Below, one piece after another: positions 52,235 to 60,653 of a stretch of 64,000 nucleotides of DNA (positions are counted from its first letter, which is position 1; each line of letters starts with the position of its first letter). The DNA is taken from positions 476,495 to 540,494 of the forward strand of contig CAVSNJ010000028.1 of the NCBI GenBank assembly GCA_963729295.1. The letters are read 5' to 3'. The position numbers and the translations under genes were made by a program. The DNA is from DATJLY01 sp963729295 (GTDB lineage: Bacteria; Pseudomonadota; Alphaproteobacteria; ATCC43930; CGMCC-115725). The notes below the pieces were generated by a model. It worked only from the letters and a program-made list of their open reading frames with translations. It made no database searches and was not told where the DNA came from.

Positions 52235-53748
52235 ACCTCATCGAGCCCATTCTTCGGCACGCCAAGCTTCAACCGGACGTCATTGCCATCATCAATTCCG
52301 AGCGCTCGATCACGTATCGGGAGCTTGCGCCGCTCGTCCTGCGCACCGCCGGCCATCTCGCCGCACACGGCGTCGTGGCCGGCGATCGGGTCGCGCTCTG
52401 CCTCAAGGACCATTGGCAGCATCTCGTGGCGCTTCTGGCGGTCGGCCGCATGGGCGCGGTCGTTGTCGCCATCGACTGGCGAGCGCGAACCGCCGAGCAA
52501 GAGCGCATCGCATCCGCGCTCGAGGTCAAGCTGGTCCTGGTCGAGCCGGAAAGCAGGGCCAATTTCCATTGTCCCGCGATACCCCTCGATGCCGCGTGGC
52601 AACGCGGCGTCGGCATGGCGGCGCCGTGGGCCGAATCATCCTGCGATTGGAACGCGCCGTTCCACGCCACCTCGACCTCGGGGACGACGACGGGCGCACC
52701 GAAATTCCTGATCAAGACGCATCTCCAGGTCTATTTCGCCATCACCATCCGGTTCGAGCTGCTGTCGTTGCCGCGGGGCTGCCGCCTACTGTCGACGCGG
52801 CCGCTCTTTACTGGCGCGGCCCGCCAGCGCCTCGTGGGGCATCTCTGTCGCGGTGACGGGGTCATCGTTCACCCGCCACTCGTGACCGCCGAGGAATATG
52901 TGGCGCTCGCCACCCGGCTCAAGGCCACGGTCGGACCGATCGGGCCGCCCTTGCTGCGCCAGTTGCTGCGCTTGCCGGCCGCAGGCGGTCCGCTGCTGCC
53001 GGGCATGGTGGCGCTCTCGAGTGGCGGCGCACCCCTTCTCGCCGAAGAGAAGCTCGATGCGGTGCAGAGGATCACGCCGAACTTCTTCGAGTGTTACAGC
53101 ACCGCCGCCACCGGGGCGCTCGCCGTGCTCCGGCCGGAAGATGTTCGCCGCCGGCCGGAGAGCGTCGGGCGGCCGCATCCGCTGGTGGCGCTCGAAGTGG
53201 TCGATGAGGACGACCGGCCGCTCGAGCCCGGTGCCGTCGGACTGCTTCGTTGTCGCAGCCCCTCGCTCGGCACCGGCGTGACCGGACCGGGCGGCTGGGA
53301 GGCCGCGGGCGAAAGCTTTCGCGATGGCTGGTATTACCCGGGGGAGTATGCGTCGCTCGACCGGGAAGGCTACATCTTCGTCAGGGGCCGCACGGCCGAG
53401 ACCATCACGCGGGGGAGCGCAAAGATCCATCCGCCGGAGATCGAAACAGTGCTGCGCCGGCACGCCGCCGTGGCCGAGGCGGCGGTGTTCGGCCGGCCGA
53501 CCGCGGACGACAACGAGATCGTGGCCTTCGTCGTCGGACGCCAGCCGGTCGAATGCGGCGAGCTCATGGCGTACTGCCGCACGCATCTCACACCCTATAA
53601 AGTGCCGCAGCACATTTTCGTCATCCCGGAGATGCCGAAAAATGCCGCCGGCAAGATCGAGAAAACGGAGCTGCGGCGCCGGCTCGACATTGACCGGGAA
53701 TTGAAAGCGGGCGCAGCGGCCCGCCCGCTCGCTTCGGCCGACGATTGA
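52231..53748 (+). CDS. AMP-forming ligase (acyl-CoA synthetase/adenylation family), first
   Basis: A 505-residue adenylate-forming enzyme. The P-loop TSGTTTGAPK and the C-terminal KVPQHIFVIPEMPKNAAGKIEK with the catalytic Lys are present. The usual YGxTE motif reads CYSTAATG, without the Mg-binding Glu, and the TGD motif reads PGE. It should activate a carboxylic acid and load the carrier protein or CoA. It starts within the thioesterase stop (ATGA). Confidence 0.85.
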   Translation: MNLIEPILRHAKLQPDVIAIINSERSITYRELAPLVLRTAGHLAAHGVVAGDRVALCLKDHWQHLVALLAVGRMGAVVVAIDWRARTAEQERIASALEVKLVLVEPESRANFHCPAIPLDAAWQRGVGMAAPWAESSCDWNAPFHATSTSGTTTGAPKFLIKTHLQVYFAITIRFELLSLPRGCRLLSTRPLFTGAARQRLVGHLCRGDGVIVHPPLVTAEEYVALATRLKATVGPIGPPLLRQLLRLPAAGGPLLPGMVALSSGGAPLLAEEKLDAVQRITPNFFECYSTAATGALAVLRPEDVRRRPESVGRPHPLVALEVVDEDDRPLEPGAVGLLRCRSPSLGTGVTGPGGWEAAGESFRDGWYYPGEYASLDREGYIFVRGRTAETITRGSAKIHPPEIETVLRRHAAVAEAAVFGRPTADDNEIVAFVVGRQPVECGELMAYCRTHLTPYKVPQHIFVIPEMPKNAAGKIEKTELRRRLDIDRELKAGAAARPLASADD

Positions 53749-53770
53749 CCCTCAACTCGCGGTCGTTGCG

Positions 53771-55249
53771 ATGAATTTCATCGAGCCCATACTGCGCCAC
53801 GCCAAGCTTCAGCCGGACGCGCCCGCCATCATTGACGACGAGCGCACGATCACTTATGGCGAGCTAACGCCGCTCGTGCTGCGCACCGCGGCGCATCTCG
53901 CGTCGCTCGGCGTCAAGGCCGAGGATCGCGTCGCGCTCTGCCTCAAGGACCATTGGCAGCATCTCGTGACGCTCCTGGCGGTGGGCCGCATGGGCGCGGT
54001 CATGACGCCGCTCGACTGGCGCGCGAAGCCGCTGGAACAGGCGCGGATCGCAGCGGCGCTCGGCGTCAAATTCGCGCTCGTCGAGCCGGGCAACAAGGCA
54101 GAGCTTCCCTGCCCCACCATCCCGATCGATGCCGCATGGCGGCGCGCTGTTGCAGCGACGGCAGCTTGGCAGGAAGTTCCGTGCGACTGGAACGCACCGC
54201 TGCTCGTCGCCGCGACCTCGGGCACGACGAGCGGCGCGCCCAAATTCCTGCTCAAAACCCACCTGCAGTTCTATTTCACCATCGCCATCCTGCTCGATCT
54301 TCTGGTGCTGCCGAAGGGCAGCCGCCTGTTGTCGACGCGGCCCCTTTTTTTCGGCAGCGCGCGCCAGCGCTGTCTCGGGCATCTGTGGCGGGGCGACAGC
54401 GTGGTGATCCACTCGCCGCTCGTGACGCCGGCCGATTATGTCGCGCTCGCCAATCGTCACGGCGCCAATGTGGGCTCGATCGGGCCGCCCTTCCTGCGCC
54501 AGTTGTTGCAGCTCGGCGCCGACAAGGGACCGCTGCTGCCCGGCATGCGCGCGCTCTGCTGCGGCGGCTCGCAGCTCGCGCCGGAAGAGAAGCTCGACGC
54601 CGCGCGCATCGTGACGCCGAATTTCTTCGAGAATTACAGCACGGCCGCGACCGGCGTCATCGCCATGCTGCGCCCCGAGGACATCGCGCGCCGGTCAGCG
54701 AGCGTCGGGCGGCCACATCCGCTCGTGGCGCTCGAGGTGGTGGACGAAGAGGACCGGCCGCTCGAGCTCGGCGCGACCGGGCGGCTGCGCTATCGCGGGC
54801 CCTCGGTCGGGCGCGGCCTGACCGGGCCGGGCGGCTGGGAAGCGGCAAGCGAAGGATTTCGCGACGGCTGGTATTATCCCGGCGAATACGCCTCGTTCGA
54901 CGAGGACGGCTTTGTCTTCGCACAGGGGCGCACGACGGAGATCATCACGCGCGGCACGGTGAAGATCCATCCGCCGGAGATCGAATCGCTCTTGCGCCGG
55001 CACGCGGCCGTGGCCGAGGCGGCGGTGCTCGGCCGGCCGACCGCGGACGACAACGAGGTCATCGCCTTTGTCGTCGGACGCCAGCCGGTCGAACGGGGCG
55101 AGCTCATGGCCTACTGCCGCACGCACCTTACGCCCTATAAGGTGCCGCAGCACATCTTCGTCATCCCGGAGATGCCGAAGAACGCCGCCGGCAAGATCGA
55201 GAAGGCCGAGCTGCGTCGCCGGCTCGAACAAGACCGGGGCGAAGGCTGA
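53771..55249 (+). CDS. AMP-forming ligase, second, tandem duplicate
   Basis: A 492-residue paralogue of the preceding gene, similar throughout and almost identical over the last 80 residues (GRPTADDNE, QPVERGELMAYCRTHLTPY, KNAAGKIEKAELRRRL). P-loop TSGTTSGAPK. The core motif again reads NYSTAATG, so both share the degenerate YGxTE. A recent duplication followed by divergence of the substrate pocket is likely. It starts 22 nt after the first ligase stop, without a clear ribosome site. Confidence 0.87.
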   Translation: MNFIEPILRHAKLQPDAPAIIDDERTITYGELTPLVLRTAAHLASLGVKAEDRVALCLKDHWQHLVTLLAVGRMGAVMTPLDWRAKPLEQARIAAALGVKFALVEPGNKAELPCPTIPIDAAWRRAVAATAAWQEVPCDWNAPLLVAATSGTTSGAPKFLLKTHLQFYFTIAILLDLLVLPKGSRLLSTRPLFFGSARQRCLGHLWRGDSVVIHSPLVTPADYVALANRHGANVGSIGPPFLRQLLQLGADKGPLLPGMRALCCGGSQLAPEEKLDAARIVTPNFFENYSTAATGVIAMLRPEDIARRSASVGRPHPLVALEVVDEEDRPLELGATGRLRYRGPSVGRGLTGPGGWEAASEGFRDGWYYPGEYASFDEDGFVFAQGRTTEIITRGTVKIHPPEIESLLRRHAAVAEAAVLGRPTADDNEVIAFVVGRQPVERGELMAYCRTHLTPYKVPQHIFVIPEMPKNAAGKIEKAELRRRLEQDRGEG

Positions 55250-55277
55250 GAGCGGGCCGCGGCGAGCGAGGCCGCGC

Positions 55278-56639
55278 ATGGGGGACATGGCGAGCTTCCT
55301 CGATCGTTTGACCGGCTGGGCCACCGGCCGGCGCGCGCGCCAAGGGGCGCTCATCGAGCTGGCGCTGACGCTCAAGGGGAAGGGGCAGCTGGTCGAGGCC
55401 GCCGCATGGTGCGAGCGCGTGCTCCGGAGCGATCGCGACAACGGCGAAGCGCTGTTGCTTTCGGCGGAAATCGCCGCGGCGCGCGGCGAGCGGGAGAGCG
55501 CGGCGGGCGCGCTGGCGCGACTCCAGGCGCTCGAACCGCACAGCGCCAAAACCGCCGAGCGCATGTCGGCGGCCTTTCGCCGCGCGGGAAAGCCCGAGCT
55601 TGCCGTTGCCGCGCTCGAGCCGGCGCTGCGGCGCGCGCCCAAATCGGCCGCGCTCCTGTGCGAGCTGGGCGATGCGGAAGCGGCGCTGGGGCATGGCGAT
55701 GCCGCGCTCGCCGCCTATGACGGAGCGCTTGCGGCGCGGCCGGGCAAGAGCCGCACGGCGACGCAGCGCGCACTATTTCTGCTGCGGCGGGACTGGGGAC
55801 CGCCACCCGGCGCGCCGCCGGACAAGCGCCAGGCGGCGCAAGCCGGCGGCCGGATTATGTCGTCGCAGCTTGGACTTAGAGGGCGCTTCGGCACGCAGCT
55901 CGCGCACTACATGGCGGTGCGGCTCTGCGGCGAGATCTACGGCCTCAGCGTCGAAGTGCCGGCGTGGATCGGCCGCTGGCTGTTCGAGCTCGACGATCCC
56001 TATCCCGGCGCGGCGCTCGCCGAGCTCTCCGACAGCGACACGCTGAAGCGCCGCATGTTCGACGGAGCGAGCGGACACCTTGTGGCCGAGCACGATCTTG
56101 CCGGCTCGTTCTTCGTCCACACCGCGTCCTATGCGCCGCACCGCGCGTTCATCGAGACGCTGTTCCGGCCGGGCGAGAGGGCGCGCGCGGCGCTCGATCC
56201 GGCGCTGGCGCGCTTGCGCCAGCGCGGCGACACCGTGATCGCGCTCCATCTCGGGCGCGGCGGAGGAGCGGCGGGCGCGAGCGTCCTGCCGATCGCGTGG
56301 CCGCTCGCCTGGCTCGATCAGGTGTGGACTATGGCGGAGCGCCCGGTGCTCTATCTCGCCGGCGAACATGACTATGCCGCGGAGCTCGAGCGCTATGCGC
56401 CGGTGCGCGCGGCCGATCTCGGCCTGGGCGTTCCGGGCGCGCCGTTCGTCACCGATTTCCACGTCTTTACGCAGGCCGATCACGTCGCGAGCGCCGGCAT
56501 CGAGAGCTTCGTCGCGAGCATGCTGAACCGCGTGGCGCGGAGCTTCGTGCGGCCCAATCCGGCGGCGCAAGAGTTCTCGCCCTATGCGCCGTGGAACGCG
56601 CCGATGTGGCCGCCCGCGGCGGCAGGCGACGCGCGTTAG
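55278..56639 (+). CDS. TPR protein fused to fucosyltransferase-like domain
   Basis: A 453-residue protein. TPR-like helices (about residues 20-165; CERVLRSDRDNGEALLLSAEIAAARG, LAALEPALRRAPKSAALLCELG) are followed by a C-terminal region with GRFGTQLAHYMAVRLCGEIY, ALHLGRGG and the final DFHVFTQADHVASAGIESFVASMLNRV. That order resembles GT11/GT23-type fucosyltransferases and suggests a sugar transferase, but conservation is weak. GAGG precedes the ATG at 55278. Its stop overlaps that of the convergent fusion gene by 2 nt. Confidence 0.6.
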   Translation: MGDMASFLDRLTGWATGRRARQGALIELALTLKGKGQLVEAAAWCERVLRSDRDNGEALLLSAEIAAARGERESAAGALARLQALEPHSAKTAERMSAAFRRAGKPELAVAALEPALRRAPKSAALLCELGDAEAALGHGDAALAAYDGALAARPGKSRTATQRALFLLRRDWGPPPGAPPDKRQAAQAGGRIMSSQLGLRGRFGTQLAHYMAVRLCGEIYGLSVEVPAWIGRWLFELDDPYPGAALAELSDSDTLKRRMFDGASGHLVAEHDLAGSFFVHTASYAPHRAFIETLFRPGERARAALDPALARLRQRGDTVIALHLGRGGGAAGASVLPIAWPLAWLDQVWTMAERPVLYLAGEHDYAAELERYAPVRAADLGLGVPGAPFVTDFHVFTQADHVASAGIESFVASMLNRVARSFVRPNPAAQEFSPYAPWNAPMWPPAAAGDAR

Positions 56640-59482
56640 CGGAAGAGCCAGCCGGTCGCGTCCGAGCCGAAGCGGGCCTCGATCTCGGTGATGCCGGGAA
56701 TGCGCCACAGCATGTCCAGATCGTTGAGCTTGTTCAGCGCGGGATCGACGATCGCGGCGAGCGCGCCCCGCGCCTCCGGCCCAAGTTCGGCGGCCGATGC
56801 GCCGAGGAATTGGAAAATGGGCTCGACGCGCGAAACCCGTTCCTCGACATCGCCCGGCGCGAACAGATCCTCGTAGGCGAGATCGAGAGAGCGGATGCCG
56901 GAAGCGGCGAGATGCCGGCGCACGCGGTCGAGCGCGTCCGCCTCGCGGCCGAGCTCCAAGGCAATGCGGTCCTCGTCGAGCCGACGGAACGGGAACCAGA
57001 GCAGCGAGTGACGGTACTCGGCAGGCGGTGCTGCGGACTGGAAGATGCCGGATTGGCGCGCGATCTCGGACGAGACGAGGCGGCGCAGGATGTTGCTCCG
57101 GCGCAGCAGCAGGACGGGCCCGAACGAATTCAGCAGCTCGAGTTGCAACGCCGGGTCGTTCGCGAAAGGCGGCCAGCCCATGAAATTGCCGATATGCTTG
57201 ATGCCGTTGAAATCGGCCGCGATCGCGTCGAGCGCGCGCAGCAGCTCGGCGCGGGTTTGGGCCTGCGCGATGGCGGGGCCCGGACCGAAAGGCTCGTTCG
57301 CGACGGCGATCTCCGGGTGACATTCGAGCGCGCGCATCAGGCTCGTGCTGCCGGTGCGGGCGAGCGCGAAGATGAGAAAGCGCTGGGCGATTTTGCCGCC
57401 GCGCACGAGCGGCTTGCGCGGTTGGGCCGGCGCCTCGCTCGCGCGCGCAGGCGCCGCCGCGCCGCGCGCGAAGCCGAGATCGAGGCTGAGACGCGTCAGC
57501 GCATTGAGGCCCGTGAAGAGCGCGCCTTCGAACCGCCCCAGCGCGCGGCGATCGGTCTCGGTCCGCGCCTGCACAAGACGCGTCCTGGCGCGCTTCCACC
57601 AATAAAAGCGCGGGCGCGCATCGGGCGGCCAGTGGCCCCGGTCAGGCGGTGCGTGCTCGAGGGCGAGCTCGCGCCCGACGCCCTTGCCATAGCGGTAATA
57701 GCGGCGGAAATGCGATGCGGGCGAGCTCGTCATGTCGTGATAGACGAACCACGCATCGTCGAGATGGAACATCGCGCCGCGCAGGCGGAGCCGGTAACCG
57801 AGATTGCGGTCCTCGGTCGTGCGCATCGTCTCGTCGAAGCCGGCGACGCGCTCGAACGCGACGCGCCGCACCGCGAGATTGGCACTGATGAGAACCGGAT
57901 GCTCGACGAGAAGATAGGGCCGGGGATGAAAGCCGGCGCGGACCAGGAATTGCTGGAAGAGTTTCGGACGCGGCGCCGGCAGCGGACGGGTCGTGCCGCT
58001 GACCACGTCGAGCTCGGGATTTTCCGCCAAAACGCTCGCGAGCCAGTCGAGCCAATACGGCGGCGGCACGCAGTCATCGTCGATGAAGACGAAAAACTCG
58101 TGGCCCGCGTGCCGGGCGCCGAGATTGCGCGCCGCCGCCGGGCCGCAATTCGCGGGCGCCGCGACATAGCGCACGATGTCGCTATTCTGCTCGGCGAGCC
58201 GGGCATAAGCGTCATCGTGAGTGCCGTCATTGACGACGATGAGCTCGCGCTTCGCCGTGCCGGCGATCTGGCCGCGCAGCGCCGCGAGCAGGCGCGCGAG
58301 CCCTTCCGGCCGGCGAAACGTCGGCACGATCACGCTCAATCCGATGTCCTCGATACCCTTGGCCGGCGCGGCGCGGCGCGCGCCGTGGCGCGTCGCCAGA
58401 TCGAGGAAGCGATCGACGATGCGGCTCGGATCGCGCTCCGGGCGGCGCCCTTCGGCACGCGCCGCCTCGGCACAGGCGGCGTAGGCGGCATCGTCGTCCC
58501 AGAGACGCGACAACGCGGCGCGCCAGGGCGCGAGCCCTGCTTCGGCATCGACGACGATCCCGCCGGCGCCGACATTCTCCGGCAATCCGCCGCGCCGGCT
58601 CGCCAGCGCCGGGATGCCGCTCACCTGCGCCTCGACGACGACGCGCGCCCAGGCTTCCTCCCAGAGGCTCGGCACGAGGAGAAGTTTCGCGCGGCCGTAG
58701 AGCGCGCGCATGTCGGAGAGGGCGCGGCGCAAGGTGACGTTGCCGAGCGCGCCGCAGCGCTGCTCGAGCTGCGCGAACTCCGCCTCCGAGAGCGGCCATG
58801 CCTCGACGAAGTCGAACGGGATGTCGGGCCGCGCCGCGGCGAGCGCGAGCGCGATCTCGACGCCCTTGACCGGCACGGGATTGACGAAGAGCACGCGCTC
58901 CCGCGTCGATCGGACGCGATAGTCTTCCGGCAGAACGAGCGGCGTCACGACCTCTGCAGAGAAGCCAAAGCGTTGCTCGTAAAAGCGCCGCACGAAGTCC
59001 GAGTTCGCGACATAACCGAGAAGCGGATGCGCCAGCTCCGCGTCGGGCGGAACCCGCGCGCGCGCGAAGAGCCAGGCGGGGTCGGCGTGGCGCAGATAAA
59101 GGAGGGTCGGGAAGCCCGCCGCGAGCGCCGCGCTCGCGAGCGAAAACTCGTTCTGCGCAATCACCGTCGCGGCGTGGACGGACTCCGCGATTGCCGCGAT
59201 GGCGCCCGTGACATCGCGCACGCGATAGACGGGGTAGCCCAAGCCCTCGTCGAGCGTGCCCCAACGGTTCGCGCGCGAACCTTCGGGCGGCGCCGCGCCG
59301 GCGCGCGCGAGCACGGCGACCGGCACGCCGCGCGCCGCGAGCGCCGCGCAGAGCGCGTGCGTGCTGCGCTCGGACCCGCCGACCTGATCGGGCAGATAGG
59401 GAACCGGATTGACGAACAGCAGCAACCGTCCCCCGTCACGCGGCGAGGCGCAGGCAAAGGTCGGTGGCGTGCGCCAAGGCAT
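56636..59482 (-). CDS. GT4-GT2-sulfotransferase trifunctional fusion protein
   Basis: About 948 residues in three parts. An N-terminal GT4-type glycosyltransferase (about 25-395; LLFVNPVPYLPDQVGGSE, PSLWEEAWARVVVEAQVSG) precedes a GT2 transferase (about 400-650; LSVIVPTFRRPEGLARLLAAL, IDDDCVPP, EDRNLGYR). A C-terminal sulfotransferase (about 700-948) has the PAPS loop ARTGSTSL and LLLRRSNILRRLVS. The protein should add sugars and sulfate to one acceptor. The ATG at 59482 overlaps the upstream gene; a TTG at 59425 with GGGGGA is an alternative start. No membrane segment is obvious. Confidence 0.82.
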   Translation of the reverse strand: MPWRTPPTFACASPRDGGRLLLFVNPVPYLPDQVGGSERSTHALCAALAARGVPVAVLARAGAAPPEGSRANRWGTLDEGLGYPVYRVRDVTGAIAAIAESVHAATVIAQNEFSLASAALAAGFPTLLYLRHADPAWLFARARVPPDAELAHPLLGYVANSDFVRRFYEQRFGFSAEVVTPLVLPEDYRVRSTRERVLFVNPVPVKGVEIALALAAARPDIPFDFVEAWPLSEAEFAQLEQRCGALGNVTLRRALSDMRALYGRAKLLLVPSLWEEAWARVVVEAQVSGIPALASRRGGLPENVGAGGIVVDAEAGLAPWRAALSRLWDDDAAYAACAEAARAEGRRPERDPSRIVDRFLDLATRHGARRAAPAKGIEDIGLSVIVPTFRRPEGLARLLAALRGQIAGTAKRELIVVNDGTHDDAYARLAEQNSDIVRYVAAPANCGPAAARNLGARHAGHEFFVFIDDDCVPPPYWLDWLASVLAENPELDVVSGTTRPLPAPRPKLFQQFLVRAGFHPRPYLLVEHPVLISANLAVRRVAFERVAGFDETMRTTEDRNLGYRLRLRGAMFHLDDAWFVYHDMTSSPASHFRRYYRYGKGVGRELALEHAPPDRGHWPPDARPRFYWWKRARTRLVQARTETDRRALGRFEGALFTGLNALTRLSLDLGFARGAAAPARASEAPAQPRKPLVRGGKIAQRFLIFALARTGSTSLMRALECHPEIAVANEPFGPGPAIAQAQTRAELLRALDAIAADFNGIKHIGNFMGWPPFANDPALQLELLNSFGPVLLLRRSNILRRLVSSEIARQSGIFQSAAPPAEYRHSLLWFPFRRLDEDRIALELGREADALDRVRRHLAASGIRSLDLAYEDLFAPGDVEERVSRVEPIFQFLGASAAELGPEARGALAAIVDPALNKLNDLDMLWRIPGITEIEARFGSDATGWLFR

Positions 59483-60609
59483 CGAGAGGCGGACGGGCGG
59501 CGATCGCGTCGGCGCACGCTTGCGCGCTGGTGGCGGCGGCGTCGTCGGCGAGCACCGCCTTGAGCGCCGCGTCGATCTCATCCTTGTTCGAGCCCGGCCT
59601 GACGCGGCGGCCGGCGCCCAGCGCCACAACTGACGTGGCCGTCAAATCCAACTCGACCGTCCATGGCAGCAAGAGCTGCGGCCTTCCCACGGCGAGCGCG
59701 GCATGAGCCAGCGTCGCGCCCGCCGACGACACGACGAGGCGCGCGCGCGGCAAAACCTCGCCGAGCGGTGGCGGCTCGCGATGGACCTTGGCGCCGCGGC
59801 TCAGCAGAAGCCGCTGCAACGCGCCGACGCCGCCACGCAGATAGGCTTCGACGCCGACGCCGAGATCGAGCAGCGCTTGCAGCGTCAGCGCCAGCGCCGG
59901 CTGCTCGTCGCCGAGATAGACGAAAATCCGCGACTCGGACGGGAGCGGCGCTTTCGGCGGCATCCGCTCCAGCGGACCGATCACTTGTCTCGCGACGAAC
60001 GGACTGGTAGGGATCGAGCTCGGGCCAAGTCGTGACGGCGCGCCCGGCGCCGGCGAAGAGTGCCGGCAAGGCGCCCGGCGCGGGCCGGCCGCGTTTTCGC
60101 TGCACCTGGTGCACGGTCTCGAGCAGATGCGATTGCGTGGCGAGCGGCGGGCGGTCGTAGTAGAGCGGCGGAAACACGGCATCATCGGCCGGCGGATTGA
60201 CATAGCCGTTGCCGACGAGCGCGACCGGGATAGCGCCGTAGGCGGCAAGACAAAGGGTCGGGCTGAAATCGGCGACGATCAGGTCGGGCCGGACAAGCGC
60301 CAAGAGCGCATCCCACGCATCGACCATCGCCGCGAGATCGCCGGCATCGGCAAAGCCGATGACCGCGAGCAGGTCGGGATAGTTCGAGATGCGGAAGGGA
60401 CGGCCGTCGATCATGGCCGCCTTGGGCCAGACCGGCGCCTGCAGGAGCGGGCCATCATCTGCGGCGAGGATCGCGCGCGCGCCGACCACGTCCTTCAGGG
60501 CAAAGACGGTGTTGCAGCCTTGGCGCCGGAGCGCGCGCGCAAGCTGCGACAGCGGGCCGACATGGCCCAAATTCGCGCCGAGCTCGCACGCCAGCAACAC
60601 CGTCCGCAT
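59436..60609 (-). pseudogene. GT1/MGT-like glycosyltransferase with one frameshift
   Basis: About 390 residues if repaired. The N-terminal half MRTVLLACELGANLGHVGPLSQLARAL to AVTTWPELDPYQS is in one frame. The C-terminal half FVARQVIGPLERMPP to the end, with the donor-binding YLRGGVGAL and VVSSAGATLAHAAL segments, is in another. One extra base lies near 59999-60003. The plan resembles UDP-glycosyltransferases that glycosylate lipids or secondary metabolites. The ATG at 60609 begins the conserved region. It lies upstream of, and on the same strand as, the fusion gene. Confidence 0.75.
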
Positions 60610-60653
60610 CCGACCCCGCTCGTCGATGCCGCCGGCCAAACCGCGCTACGGCG

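Noticed and set aside
56591..59563. A 990-codon open frame on the plus strand
   Set aside because: It is the complement of the GT4-GT2-sulfotransferase gene, whose motifs are clear, so it is a shadow.
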